This document shows, in pieces, positions 25,707 through 33,957 of a stretch of DNA of 64,000 nt. Position 1 is the stretch's first letter. Each line of letters begins with the position of its first letter. Both the position numbers and the translations under genes were made by a program. The stretch comes from Listeria costaricensis (GTDB lineage Bacteria; Bacillota; Bacilli; Lactobacillales; Listeriaceae). The notes under the pieces were generated by a model. That model did not search any database. It saw only the letters and a program-made list of their open reading frames with translations, and was not told the DNA's origin. The DNA lies in contig NZ_FXUT01000006.1 of NCBI RefSeq assembly GCF_900183385.1, forward strand, positions 202,710-266,709, in the 5' to 3' direction.

Positions 25707-26267
25707 ATGACAAAAGTAGGAATGATAGTCGGTAGTTTAAGAAAAGAATCTTATAGTAAAAAAGTGGCGAAATTGCTGGCAGAACTTTTACCGGAGGATT
25801 TCGAGGCGGTATTTATTCCGCTAGATGAACTGGCCATTTATAATCAGGATTTTGATGATGAAGGAAATGTTCCAGCCGCATGGACCCAATTTCGGGAACA
25901 GGCCAAGCAGTTGGATGCCGTAATTTTCGTGACACCAGAATATAATCGTTCCGTTCCAGCCGTTTTAAAAAATGCGTTGGATATTGGCTCACGTCCATAT
26001 GGTCACAGTGTTTGGGATCAAAAACCGGCAGCCGTCGTCAGCGTATCGCCGGGCAAGCTAAGCGGATTTGGTGCCAATCATCATTTGCGGCAGTCGCTTG
26101 TTTTCTTAAATATGCCAATCATGCAGCAGCCGGAAGCCTATATTGGGGAAATCGGCCAGTTGCTGGATGAAACGGGTCGTTATCAAAATCCGGAACAAAC
26201 ACAAGCTTTCTTCCAAACTATTGTCGATGGCTTTGTGAACTGGACGAAGCAAAATTTATCAAAATAA
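25707..26267 (+). CDS. NADPH-dependent FMN reductase (YieF/azoreductase type)
   Basis: A 186-residue flavodoxin-like oxidoreductase. The phosphate-binding loop GSLRKESYSKK near the N-terminus, the DQDFDDEGN segment, and TPEYNRSVPAVLKNALD are signatures of the chromate/quinone reductase family, which reduces quinones, azo dyes or metals with NAD(P)H and FMN. AGAGGAGGACG precedes ATG 25707. It is monocistronic with its own terminator, and a possible stress promoter lies upstream. Confidence 0.93.
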   Translation: MTKVGMIVGSLRKESYSKKVAKLLAELLPEDFEAVFIPLDELAIYNQDFDDEGNVPAAWTQFREQAKQLDAVIFVTPEYNRSVPAVLKNALDIGSRPYGHSVWDQKPAAVVSVSPGKLSGFGANHHLRQSLVFLNMPIMQQPEAYIGEIGQLLDETGRYQNPEQTQAFFQTIVDGFVNWTKQNLSK

Positions 26268-26271
26268 CTTG

Positions 26272-26319
26272 AAAAAGGCTGATATGTTTCTGAATAGTGC
26301 AGAATCATATCAGCTTTTT
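26272..26319 (+). terminator. Terminator of the FMN reductase gene
   Basis: AAAAAGGCTGATATG (26272-26286) / CATATCAGCTTTTT (26306-26319). Confidence 0.88.
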
Positions 26320-26426
26320 ACATTCGATCACAAAAGTGTGTTATTTTAAAGCGAATAGGTATAAAATAGAACAATAAGTTGCAAAGTTCATATTGATTTT
26401 TGACTAAACATACTGGGAGGAATTGG

Positions 26427-27122
26427 ATGAGCATCAAACAAAGAACGTTGATCATGACGAGTCTATTTTTTATCGCAGCCGTATTTTTAGCCCTTATTTA
26501 TCAAAGAGAAATCATTGGACATTTTATCTCAAGTGCTTTTTCCTTTTCGGCTGAGAACGTGGTGTCTTGGCTCGCCGGACATGAATTACTGACCGTTTTA
26601 CTAGGACAGATGATGCTTGCACTCAAGGAAACCATTTTCTTTATCGTTGCTGAAATCTTGATTGCGCTCGCTATCCCGACATTCCTTTTAGTACTGATCT
26701 TTCGGATACGCGCAAAAGAAGGCTGGTCGAAGCCGCTGGTATTTTTAGCGAGCGGTTACGGACTGTTTTTAACGGCTTTTCTTGGCTTTATGATTTTTTT
26801 CGGAGTGGAGTCTTTCCAAACCTATCAGGGAATCCAGTCCAACATTGATTCGCTGAAAAAAGCAGAGGTTGCCCAAAAATCAGCAGAGATAGAAGAGATT
26901 GTGCCGAAAATTCTTGAAGATCCGCAGGCAGCCATCCAAAAAATCAAATCGATCGCCAAACATTTAGAAGATCGCACCAGTATTTTCACAATGCTTTCGG
27001 AATGGATGGATCAGATGCTGACCGCTAGGGACCTCTTGATTGGCGGGGCAGTTATCGCTTTTATTTCCATTTTGATCGGCCATATTTTGCAGCTCTATAC
27101 GCAGTGGAAAGCTGCCCCATAA
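26427..27122 (+). CDS. Uncharacterised membrane protein
   Basis: A 231-residue protein with four predicted membrane segments (about 7-25, 68-92, 104-127 and 205-227) and a charged helical region between the last two (KKAEVAQKSAEIEEIVPK...). No domain is recognised. ATG 26427 has GGGAGGAATTGG upstream; the TTG at 26400 is rejected for lack of an RBS. It is monocistronic. Confidence 0.68.
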   Translation: MSIKQRTLIMTSLFFIAAVFLALIYQREIIGHFISSAFSFSAENVVSWLAGHELLTVLLGQMMLALKETIFFIVAEILIALAIPTFLLVLIFRIRAKEGWSKPLVFLASGYGLFLTAFLGFMIFFGVESFQTYQGIQSNIDSLKKAEVAQKSAEIEEIVPKILEDPQAAIQKIKSIAKHLEDRTSIFTMLSEWMDQMLTARDLLIGGAVIAFISILIGHILQLYTQWKAAP

Positions 27123-27172
27123 AAAAAGAAGCACAAGATCCTCACGAGTGGGATTTTGTGCTTCTTTTTCAC
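27121..27172. terminator. Bidirectional terminator
   Basis: Long stem AAGAAGCACAAGATCC / GGATTTTGTGCTTCTT with A and T runs, between two convergent genes. Confidence 0.9.
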
Positions 27173-27477
27173 ATATCTCCTTGCCAAAAACAGTTGCGCA
27201 GGACAACATGGCCGTTTTCCTTAAAGGGGACGCCTTCTTGTTCGAGCAGCATCCGTTGTTCATTCCAACCGGGAACGAGTCGACCGCTGCTATTCACGAC
27301 GCGGTGGCAAGGCATGTTATTCAAGCCATGACCACTCTTTTTTAACACGGTACCAACCAGGCGGGCATTTTTAGGGCGCCCGATCATATAGGCGATTTGA
27401 CCATACGTAGTCACACGGCCTCTTGGGATTTGTTCGACTGTTTGATAGACCGCTTCGACAAATGCTTGTTCAGGCAT
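27169..27477 (-). CDS. MGMT-family DNA-binding (alkyltransferase-like) protein with Cys
   Basis: A 102-residue protein equal to the DNA-binding domain of O6-alkylguanine transferases, without the N-terminal domain. It has the helix-turn-helix GRVTTYGQIAYMIGRPKNARLVG with the arginine finger, and the active-site motif PCHRVVNSSGRL. Short alkyltransferase-like proteins of this size (E. coli YbaZ) usually carry Trp in place of the Cys; here the Cys is present, so transfer activity is possible. ATG 27477 is slightly better spaced than ATG 27483 relative to AAAGGAGG. Confidence 0.85.
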   Translation of the reverse strand: MPEQAFVEAVYQTVEQIPRGRVTTYGQIAYMIGRPKNARLVGTVLKKSGHGLNNMPCHRVVNSSGRLVPGWNEQRMLLEQEGVPFKENGHVVLRNCFWQGDM

Positions 27478-27574
27478 CGCCATCTGCCTCCTTTAAAAGG
27501 ATAACATTCGCATCCTTCGTCTAAATTCATTATACTAAAAAAGCAGAAACTTTAAAGCAAAGGACGATGTCAAT

Positions 27575-28606
27575 ATGCCGGATTTTTCATATGCCAAAAT
27601 TAATCAGCTGGTCGTACATTTCGTGGGCAATAAAGCACAGGAAGAGGGCTACGAAGCTGCTAACAATGTACTGAGCGAGATTGGCTCAGATTTGAATTTT
27701 AACTTGGGGACGATTTTTTTTGAACCTTTTACGAAAGAAAACTATTTTCACTTTACACATGAATCGGAGCTTTCTTTTAATGAAGTCTATACATACAGCC
27801 GTAATATCTTTAACGATCCCGAGCAGTTTTTAGAGGATTCGACGAGCATTTTGAAACACCTTTATAGCGAATCCACCCATCCCAATATTAAAAGCGGCGA
27901 TTTATGGATTTTTACCGTGGAGAATGTCATTGTTGAAGGAGAAATGACCAGTGGCATAGGTATTTTTAAAGTTGAAAATAAGGAAATCTTCTTGAAAAAT
28001 GACTTTCAGAATGCCGAGTTTGAGATCGGTTATGACAAAGGAATCAACGGCACCGATCTCGACAAAGGCTGTTTCATTTTTGATTTAGAGCAGGAGACGG
28101 GCGGCAAGCTGCTAATTTTGGATCGCCTCAATAAAAATGATTCCATCTACTGGAAAGACCGCTTCCTAAACGTGGAACAAACAGCAGACGAACGCTTTTA
28201 TACCGAAAGTTTTGTCAACATCTGCACCGATTATATTAAACAAAAAGAAGAATCACTGATTGAAAAATCCAATTTTGTCAAGGCAACAAGCGAATATCTT
28301 CTTTCAGGCGCAGAGCTGGATATTGATGATTTTGCTGAAAAAACGCTGGAAAAACCTTACGAACAAGCTGAATTTAAAACGGTTGTCGAGAACTTTGAAC
28401 GAGAAAACAACATCCAGTTCCCAGAAAAATTCGATCTTGATGAAGAAAAAGTCGAAAAACTATCTAAAAAAATCCGCAAAACATTGAAACTCGGTCGCAA
28501 TATGGCCCTAGTCATCAAGGACCTCGAACAATTAGAGGAAAGCGATTTTGTGCAGGGCTATGACGAGCAAAAGGGTAAGCATTTTATGATTGTTTATTAT
28601 GACTAA
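27575..28606 (+). CDS. NdpA/YejK-like nucleoid-associated protein
   Basis: A 343-residue soluble protein resembling the 37-kDa nucleoid-associated family (NdpA, E. coli YejK). It opens with INQLVVHFVGNKAQEEG and has the block LFNLGTIFFEPF-like (NFNLGTIFFEPFTKEN), GDLWIFTVENVIVEG and KGCFIFDLEQETGGKLLILDR. Family members bind DNA or nucleoid proteins; the exact role is unclear and some occur near mobile elements. AAAGGACGATGTCAAT precedes ATG 27575. The DUF6440 gene follows 21 bases later. Confidence 0.78.
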   Translation: MPDFSYAKINQLVVHFVGNKAQEEGYEAANNVLSEIGSDLNFNLGTIFFEPFTKENYFHFTHESELSFNEVYTYSRNIFNDPEQFLEDSTSILKHLYSESTHPNIKSGDLWIFTVENVIVEGEMTSGIGIFKVENKEIFLKNDFQNAEFEIGYDKGINGTDLDKGCFIFDLEQETGGKLLILDRLNKNDSIYWKDRFLNVEQTADERFYTESFVNICTDYIKQKEESLIEKSNFVKATSEYLLSGAELDIDDFAEKTLEKPYEQAEFKTVVENFERENNIQFPEKFDLDEEKVEKLSKKIRKTLKLGRNMALVIKDLEQLEESDFVQGYDEQKGKHFMIVYYD

Positions 28607-28627
28607 AGATAAGAAGGAGGTGGCTCT

Positions 28628-28807
28628 GTGGCAGATGAAAGATTTGAAAAAATATATACACAAGGAAAGTTGACGACCACGGAAATTTGGGTAGACAAAG
28701 AAACTGGCGTTCAGTACATGTATCATGCAGCAGGGTATTCAGGCGGATTGACTCCGCTTTTAGACAGCGCGGGCAGACCAATGCGCACAAAAGAGTTTGA
28801 TGAATAA
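28628..28807 (+). CDS. DUF6440 family small protein
   Basis: A 59-residue protein starting at GTG 28628 with an excellent RBS (AAGGAGGTGG). The sequence includes ERFEKIYTQGKLTTTEIWVD, GVQYMYHAAGYSGGLTPLLD and GRPM, the pattern of the small DUF6440 proteins common in Firmicutes and phages. Function unknown. It is probably co-transcribed with the NdpA-like gene and ends at a strong terminator. Confidence 0.85.
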   Translation: MADERFEKIYTQGKLTTTEIWVDKETGVQYMYHAAGYSGGLTPLLDSAGRPMRTKEFDE

Positions 28808-28811
28808 GTAA

Positions 28812-28857
28812 AAAAAGCCCGATCCTCTCAGGAAAAGAAAGAGGATCGGACTTTTTA
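28812..28857. terminator. Bidirectional terminator
   Basis: AAAAAGCCCGATCCTCT / AGAGGATCGGACTTTTT (one mismatch) between convergent genes. Confidence 0.9.
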
Positions 28858-28863
28858 GCTTGA

Positions 28864-29247
28864 TTAACGATTTTGAATAACTTCTGTCTTGTAACCATCT
28901 GGATCAAGGATGAAATAATAAGTGGGTTCGCTTCCGGGAAGACCTTTTAGATCCGTCACTTCATAGCCAGCCGCTTTATGTTTATCGTGGGAAGCTTTGA
29001 GATCATCCACGCCGATTGCCAAATGGCCGTATCCGTCGCCCAGCGTATAAGGCTCTGCTTTATCATAATTGTAAGTCAGCTCAAGCTCGAAGTCCCCTTC
29101 TTCAAAAGCCATGTAAACCAGTGTAAATTCATGATCAGGAAAGTCCTTGCGTCGAACCTCCTTTAGACCAAATGCGTCGCTGTAAAAAGCAAGCGATTTA
29201 TCCAAATGTTGAACGCGAATGCATGTGTGCAGCATTTTGTTTGCCAT
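28864..29247 (-). CDS. gloA: Lactoylglutathione lyase (glyoxalase I) family
   Basis: A 127-residue metalloenzyme of the vicinal oxygen chelate superfamily that isomerises methylglyoxal-thiol adducts. Metal ligands are visible at canonical places: His8 (KMLHTCIRV), a Glu in DFELELTYNYD, His in GYGHLAIGVDD, and the last Glu in GYKTEVIQ. FILDPDGYKTEVIQ is the classic end. Monocistronic with its own terminator. Confidence 0.93.
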   Translation of the reverse strand: MANKMLHTCIRVQHLDKSLAFYSDAFGLKEVRRKDFPDHEFTLVYMAFEEGDFELELTYNYDKAEPYTLGDGYGHLAIGVDDLKASHDKHKAAGYEVTDLKGLPGSEPTYYFILDPDGYKTEVIQNR

Positions 29248-29398
29248 TTTATCTCCTCCATATGTAGCGTGATTTCGTCCTAATTGTATGATAATTGAGG
29301 CAGACTTTCAAGAAAACCGCTGTACAGGAACGATTATTTCCATTTCTTGACAGTGCTTGTTATAATTTGGATAAATAAACTAAAAGGTGTGACCATAA

Positions 29399-30025
29399 AT
29401 GTTAAATGTAACGCAAATCGTAACCGGACCTCTAGAAGAAAACGTCTATCTGATCGACAACGGCCGTTCCCTTCTCGTGGTTGACCCGGGATCAGAAGCA
29501 GAAAAAATCGAGGCGGCAATTGAAAAAACAGGTGCTAAGCCAGTCGCGATCCTGTTGACACACTGCCACTATGACCACATTGGGGCTGTAACAGCTATTC
29601 GGAGCAAGTACGGGATTCCTGTCTATGTCAGCCCGAATGAACAGGAATGGCTCGGCAATCCAGCTCATAATGGCTCACAAGGCATGGCGGCTTACGGGAT
29701 TCCAGAAATCAGTGTAGCGCCGGCTGAGTTTGAATTTGAACGAAAAGAGTATGACTTCGACGGCATGAAGTTTCGGGTTGTCGAAACGCCGGGACATTCA
29801 TTCGGCAGTCTCAGCTTTATTTTTGACGACTTTGCCGTAGTCGGTGACGCGTTATTCAAGGGGAGCATTGGTCGAACGGACCTCTATACAGGTGATTCGG
29901 CTACACTGCTGGCAAGCATTGAACGCGAACTTTTCACATTGCCAGATGAAACGATCGTCTATCCAGGACACCGGGAAGAAACGACGATCGGACACGAAAA
30001 GGCGACCAATCCATTTTTCAATTGA
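29399..30025 (+). CDS. MBL-fold metallohydrolase (glyoxalase II-like)
   Basis: A 208-residue metallo-beta-lactamase-fold hydrolase with two-metal ligands: the HxHxDH motif in THCHYDHIGAV, HSFGSLSF for the second His, VGDALF with the bridging Asp, and YPGHREETTIG with the last His. This is the YcbL/YqgX subgroup related to glyoxalase II. It lies one gene away from glyoxalase I but on the opposite strand. TATAAT at 29360-29365 provides a promoter. Confidence 0.92.
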   Translation: MLNVTQIVTGPLEENVYLIDNGRSLLVVDPGSEAEKIEAAIEKTGAKPVAILLTHCHYDHIGAVTAIRSKYGIPVYVSPNEQEWLGNPAHNGSQGMAAYGIPEISVAPAEFEFERKEYDFDGMKFRVVETPGHSFGSLSFIFDDFAVVGDALFKGSIGRTDLYTGDSATLLASIERELFTLPDETIVYPGHREETTIGHEKATNPFFN

Positions 30026-30091
30026 ACAGATGTTTGAAAATAGCGCTACGAGGTTATGAAAGAAATAAGATCAACCTGGGAGGCGAGCTAA

Positions 30092-30340
30092 ATGGAAGAA
30101 AAAGAATTAGTAGAACAGGGCTACAGAAAGTATCATGGCGAAACAATCGATGTTTATTTTAATACGCATGTTTGTGAACACTCCGGCAATTGCGTCAAGG
30201 GAAATGGCGCCATTTTTGACTTGAAACGGAAGCCATGGATCGATCCTGATCAAGCGGCTAAAGAGGAAGTCATGCGCGTGATCGATACCTGTCCGAGTGG
30301 CGCTTTACAGTATATCCAAAAAGAGGGTGCAGAGAAATGA
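30092..30340 (+). CDS. (4Fe-4S) mono-cluster binding protein, YjdI family
   Basis: An 82-residue ferredoxin-like protein with a Fer4_19 domain. Cysteines in FNTHVCEHSGNCVKGN and DTCPSGAL are arranged as in this family, which binds a single cluster with an incomplete cysteine set. GGGAGGCGAGCTA precedes ATG 30092. It overlaps the YjdJ-like gene by ATGA, matching the yjdI-yjdJ pairing known in E. coli. Confidence 0.9.
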   Translation: MEEKELVEQGYRKYHGETIDVYFNTHVCEHSGNCVKGNGAIFDLKRKPWIDPDQAAKEEVMRVIDTCPSGALQYIQKEGAEK

Positions 30341-30618
30341 TCGAATTCAAAGAGGGAAAAAATCGTATCTATGCAGTCAATGAGAACGGAGAAGAGCTTG
30401 GAGAAGTCACATTTGTGCCCACAGGGGAAGAAATGTTCATCATTGACCATACGGGTGTAAATGATCAGGCAAGAGGACAAGGCTTGGCAACGAAACTGGT
30501 GGCGCAAGCCGTTCAAAAAGCACGCGACGAACAGAAAAAAATCATCCCTTTATGCCCGTTTGCCAAAGCGGAATTTGAGCGAAAACCCGAATATCGGGAA
30601 GTTCAAGCCAACCGCTGA
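30337..30618 (+). CDS. YjdJ-like GNAT-fold acetyltransferase
   Basis: A 93-residue minimal GNAT-fold protein. The acetyl-CoA loop DQARGQGLATKLV is clear, followed by the HARDEQKKIIPLCPFAKAEFER-type end (here KARDEQ...IPLCPFAK) of the YjdJ group. The short length is normal. It starts inside the YjdI-like gene and its TGA overlaps the start of ltrA, so the three genes form a tight operon. Confidence 0.9.
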   Translation: MIEFKEGKNRIYAVNENGEELGEVTFVPTGEEMFIIDHTGVNDQARGQGLATKLVAQAVQKARDEQKKIIPLCPFAKAEFERKPEYREVQANR

Positions 30619-31751
30619 TGAAGCAGGCACTCATTTTTGAAGAGCGAAAAGTCTCCTGGCTCGAGCTCTTCTTTGATTTGGTTTTCGTTACGGCAGTGGC
30701 TTCCACCACCCATCTATTACTATCGGTAGATCACCATCCAGAACGAACACTGCTCTATTTTGGGGAATATTTGTTGATGGTCACGCCAATGTTTTGGGCA
30801 TGGGTCGGGCAAACCATGTTTTTCAATCGCTTTGGTGAGAAAATTTCTTTTCCCGCGTTTTATATGCTGCCACAAATGTTCTTTTTGGTGCTGATGACGG
30901 CAAGCTTCGATTTGGATTTTGATGATACTTTCTATACATTTATCATCGGCTATGCAGGTATCCGGCTGATCACCGTTTTGCAATATTTCATTGTCAGCCG
31001 TAAGGAAAGGAAGAAGCGCAAGCAAGTGGCACGACTACTTGGAACGATTTTTCTGGTGGGCATTCTGCTCTCACTTTCAGCCGTGTTTTTCACAGGTGTT
31101 TTGCGCTACTCGATTGTCTATGCAGGAATTGCAATCGATATCCTATTGCCGCTGCTTTTTACCAAAACACTGCGTCAGGCACCCGTCCATCTGCCCCATT
31201 TAGTCGAGCGCTTTGGCTTATTTGTGATTATCACATTTGGCGAAAGTATTGTGGCGATTACGACTCTTTTAGTGGGGCATACGACAGACCCGTATACATT
31301 ATTTTTCACACTGACCGCTTTTTTGATTATCGGAACGATGTGGGCCAGTTATTTTTACAGCTTTGAGCATCATGTCGACCAGACAAAAGCGACGAATGGG
31401 CAAGTGTTGCTATACGGTCACTTTTTCATCATTGTTTCAGTCATGTTGCTTGCCGCGAACATCCATCTGCTCTATGCCGGTCATCTTCAAAAAGAGATTT
31501 TGCTGCTTTTATTATATGGCGCAGCAGCCGTCTTTTTCTTAGCCAAGCAGATTGTTTTCAGCTACCATAAAAAAGCAGAAGTCATCTTTGACTTGTGGAA
31601 AGACCTCTTGCTATTTGGCTTACTGATCCTCTTTTTCTTCGTGAATGCCTTTACGACACTGCCGATGTGGAATAATTTTATCTGTCTGTGGCTTGTAACG
31701 CTTGTGGATTTGTTGATCCGTTTTCAAGCAAGCCGCCATCTCCAATCTTAA
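30618..31751 (+). CDS. ltrA: Low temperature requirement protein A (LtrA) family membrane protein
   Basis: A 377-residue polytopic membrane protein with about 10 hydrophobic segments and the LtrA opening KVSWLELFFDLVFVTAVAS; ERFGLFVIITFGESIVAIT is the second conserved block. LtrA was originally described in L. monocytogenes as needed for growth at low temperature; its biochemical function is unknown. The start overlaps the preceding stop (TGATG). Confidence 0.9.
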   Translation: MKQALIFEERKVSWLELFFDLVFVTAVASTTHLLLSVDHHPERTLLYFGEYLLMVTPMFWAWVGQTMFFNRFGEKISFPAFYMLPQMFFLVLMTASFDLDFDDTFYTFIIGYAGIRLITVLQYFIVSRKERKKRKQVARLLGTIFLVGILLSLSAVFFTGVLRYSIVYAGIAIDILLPLLFTKTLRQAPVHLPHLVERFGLFVIITFGESIVAITTLLVGHTTDPYTLFFTLTAFLIIGTMWASYFYSFEHHVDQTKATNGQVLLYGHFFIIVSVMLLAANIHLLYAGHLQKEILLLLLYGAAAVFFLAKQIVFSYHKKAEVIFDLWKDLLLFGLLILFFFVNAFTTLPMWNNFICLWLVTLVDLLIRFQASRHLQS

Positions 31752-31753
31752 AA

Positions 31754-31785
31754 GAAGGACTGGTTACTGCTATCAGTCTTTTTTT
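31754..31785 (+). terminator. Terminator of ltrA operon
   Basis: GGACTG / CAGTCT stem with 11-base loop and a run of seven T. Confidence 0.75.
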
Positions 31786-31886
31786 GTGGAAAAATTTACA
31801 AATAATAAAGCCTTTTCATTGGCAGACCGCCTCTCATCACGCTTAAAAAGCCGCTTCTTTTATGAAAACAATTCATGAAAACAGCC

Positions 31887-31914
31887 TTGAATTTCAACTC
31901 AAAAAGCGTATAAT
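31887..31914 (+). promoter_or_regulatory. Sigma-A promoter of lrgAB
   Basis: TTGAAT (31887-31892), 16-base spacer, TATAAT (31909-31914), about 80 bases before lrgA. Confidence 0.7.
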
Positions 31915-31994
31915 AAAATTGGCTATGGCAGTTCCATCATGATAAAGCAGCCCAAGATCCTCCCATCTGTCACAGTCTAGAAAAGGGTGTTTAC

Positions 31995-32375
31995 ATGAGG
32001 AAATATATTTTACTTACGATCAAAGTCATCGCACAAATCGGCGGCTTGATTCTTTTTTTTGAATTCGGAGATTTTTTGCAGCATCAGTTCAGACTACCGC
32101 TTCCCGGAAACCTGATCGGCATGATGGTGCTTTTTTTGTGCTTTCTGACGGGCATCATCAAAATTTCATGGTTGGAAAGCGGTGCGAATTTTCTGCTGGC
32201 TATCACACCGCTGTTTTTTGTTCCGGCTTTGACAGGACTGATGAATTATGGGCAGCTTTTTTTACATCAGGGCTATCTGATTCTAGGTGCCACGATCATT
32301 TCAGGCCTGTTGATTTTCTTTTTGACCGGCTATTTGATCCAGTTTTTAGCAGAAAGGAAGATCGCTGAAAAATGA
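31995..32375 (+). CDS. lrgA: CidA/LrgA family holin-like protein
   Basis: A 126-residue protein with four membrane helices. The family segment FRLPLPGNLIGMMVLFLCFLTG is visible, as is FLLAITPLFFVPALTGLM. These holin-like proteins modulate autolysis or transport pyruvate with LrgB. It overlaps lrgB by ATGA. No LytSR two-component genes are adjacent. Confidence 0.92.
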   Translation: MRKYILLTIKVIAQIGGLILFFEFGDFLQHQFRLPLPGNLIGMMVLFLCFLTGIIKISWLESGANFLLAITPLFFVPALTGLMNYGQLFLHQGYLILGATIISGLLIFFLTGYLIQFLAERKIAEK

Positions 32376-33049
32376 CGATGATTTGGCTGATTTCTACGCT
32401 CTTGCTATACGGGCTCGCATGGCTTTTAAACAGAAGGTTCCCCAGCATTTTGACGCTTCCCGTGATTACAGCTTCCATCGCGATGATGGTGGTACTCTGG
32501 CTTTTGCAGGTTGACTATGCCGATTACGCTGAAAATAGCGCCTTTTTAACGTACATGCTCGGTCCAGGAATTGTGGCTTTTGCTGTACCGCTCTACAAAG
32601 TGCGTTTCCGCGTGGTGCAGTATTTACCACTGATATTATTAGGCGTTTTGATTGGCGCCATTGTATCATTACTCACAACATGGCTGTTCGCGCTCGTTTT
32701 ACCTCTTTCGGATGAAGTCAAAAAAGCCCTGATTCCGAAAAATATCACACTGCCAATTGCCATGGGAGTGGCTGACCGCGGCGCTTTTTCCGTCCCGCTC
32801 ACCAGTGTGACCGTCGTGCTTTCAGGCTGTTTCGGCTTTGCTTTTGGACAAAAGATTTTGAAACGGATGGGCATTCGGCATCCAGTCGCCAAGGGAGTGG
32901 CCATGGCTGCAACCAGTCATATCATGGGAACCAGTGCCTCCATGCTTGTCAGTGAAGATGAAGGGGCAGTGGCACTCGTGACAATGGCAGTGAGCGCCGT
33001 ACTTGCCAGCTTCTTCTATCCATTTATTGCGCAGCTGTTTTTTACTTAA
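32372..33049 (+). CDS. lrgB: LrgB/CidB family membrane protein
   Basis: A 225-residue polytopic membrane protein. Conserved LrgB blocks are visible: LGPGIVAFAVPLYK, PKNITLPIAMGVA, GCFGFAFGQKIL and VAKGVAMAATSHIMGTS. It acts with LrgA in the murein hydrolase export regulator/pyruvate transport system. The last gene of the two-gene operon. Confidence 0.93.
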   Translation: MTMIWLISTLLLYGLAWLLNRRFPSILTLPVITASIAMMVVLWLLQVDYADYAENSAFLTYMLGPGIVAFAVPLYKVRFRVVQYLPLILLGVLIGAIVSLLTTWLFALVLPLSDEVKKALIPKNITLPIAMGVADRGAFSVPLTSVTVVLSGCFGFAFGQKILKRMGIRHPVAKGVAMAATSHIMGTSASMLVSEDEGAVALVTMAVSAVLASFFYPFIAQLFFT

Positions 33050-33139
33050 AAACAAGCGCAGCACGATGGGTCATGTGAAATCTATCGCATACTTTTTTGT
33101 GAAAACACGATCAATCCATAACGATTAGGAGGAAAATGA

Positions 33140-33871
33140 ATGGATTATGCATTATCAACGCGTCTTTTGGCTGAATTTTTTGGTACAGCTATTTTAATTA
33201 TTTTAGGAAATGGCGCAGTAGCAAATGTTGATTTAAAAGGAACGAAAGGGTATGGCAGCGACTGGATGCTGATTGCAGTCGGATATGGTTGCGGGGTCAT
33301 GATTCCTGCCATGATGTTTGGCGGTATCAGCGGCAATCACATCAATCCAGCCTTTACGATTGGGCTTGCCGTCAGCGGAATGTTTCCTTGGGCGGAAGTG
33401 GTGCCCTACATTCTCGCACAATTTGCCGGTGCAATGGTCGGTCAGCTGATCGTCGTTGCTTGTTATAAACCTTATTATGATATGACAACGAGTCCCGACC
33501 ATATTCTGGGCACTTTCTCGACCATCAATGCCGTCCGCAGCAAGACAAATGGTTTTATCAATGAATTTGTCGGCTCATTCGTTTTGTTTTTCGGCGCTCT
33601 GGGGATTACAAAAGCGCCATTTTTTGCAGATAATTTGGGCACAGCACATTTAGCACTTGGGTTCTTAGTGTGGACGCTTGTTGCTTCACTCGGCGGTCCG
33701 ACCGGTCCAGGGCTGAATCCCGCTCGTGACTTGGGCCCGCGGATTTTGCATGCACTTTTGCCGCTCAAGCATAAAGGAAGTTCAGAATGGGATTATGCCT
33801 GGATCCCAGTCGTTGCACCGATTTTGGCCGGCATTTTGGCCGTCCTGCTCTATAAAGTCGTTTTTTTGTAA
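33140..33871 (+). CDS. Aquaporin/glycerol facilitator (MIP) family channel
   Basis: A 243-residue channel with six membrane helices and two NPA motifs, at residues 69-71 (GNHINPAFTIG) and 193-195 (GLNPARDLGPR). The Asp after the second NPA-R motif is typical of glycerol-conducting members. It is related to GlpF-type facilitators of lactic acid bacteria and Listeria. GGAGGAAA precedes ATG 33140. No glycerol kinase is next to it, so the substrate (glycerol, lactic acid or water) is open. Confidence 0.93.
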   Translation: MDYALSTRLLAEFFGTAILIILGNGAVANVDLKGTKGYGSDWMLIAVGYGCGVMIPAMMFGGISGNHINPAFTIGLAVSGMFPWAEVVPYILAQFAGAMVGQLIVVACYKPYYDMTTSPDHILGTFSTINAVRSKTNGFINEFVGSFVLFFGALGITKAPFFADNLGTAHLALGFLVWTLVASLGGPTGPGLNPARDLGPRILHALLPLKHKGSSEWDYAWIPVVAPILAGILAVLLYKVVFL

Positions 33872-33957
33872 AAGTTGTCGAGCCGGCCGCGTTTATTTGA
33901 AGCCGGCACTGTCTTTGTTTATACTAAAAGGGAAGTTGCAAACGAAGGAGAACGGCT

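Noticed and set aside
29347-29365. TTGACA next to TATAAT before the MBL hydrolase as one promoter
   Set aside because: The spacing is only about 8 bases; the TATAAT is probably used with a different -35 further upstream.
33875-33935. GCCGGC...GCCGGC hairpin after the aquaporin gene as a terminator
   Set aside because: Six-base palindromic arms and no clean T run; too weak to call.
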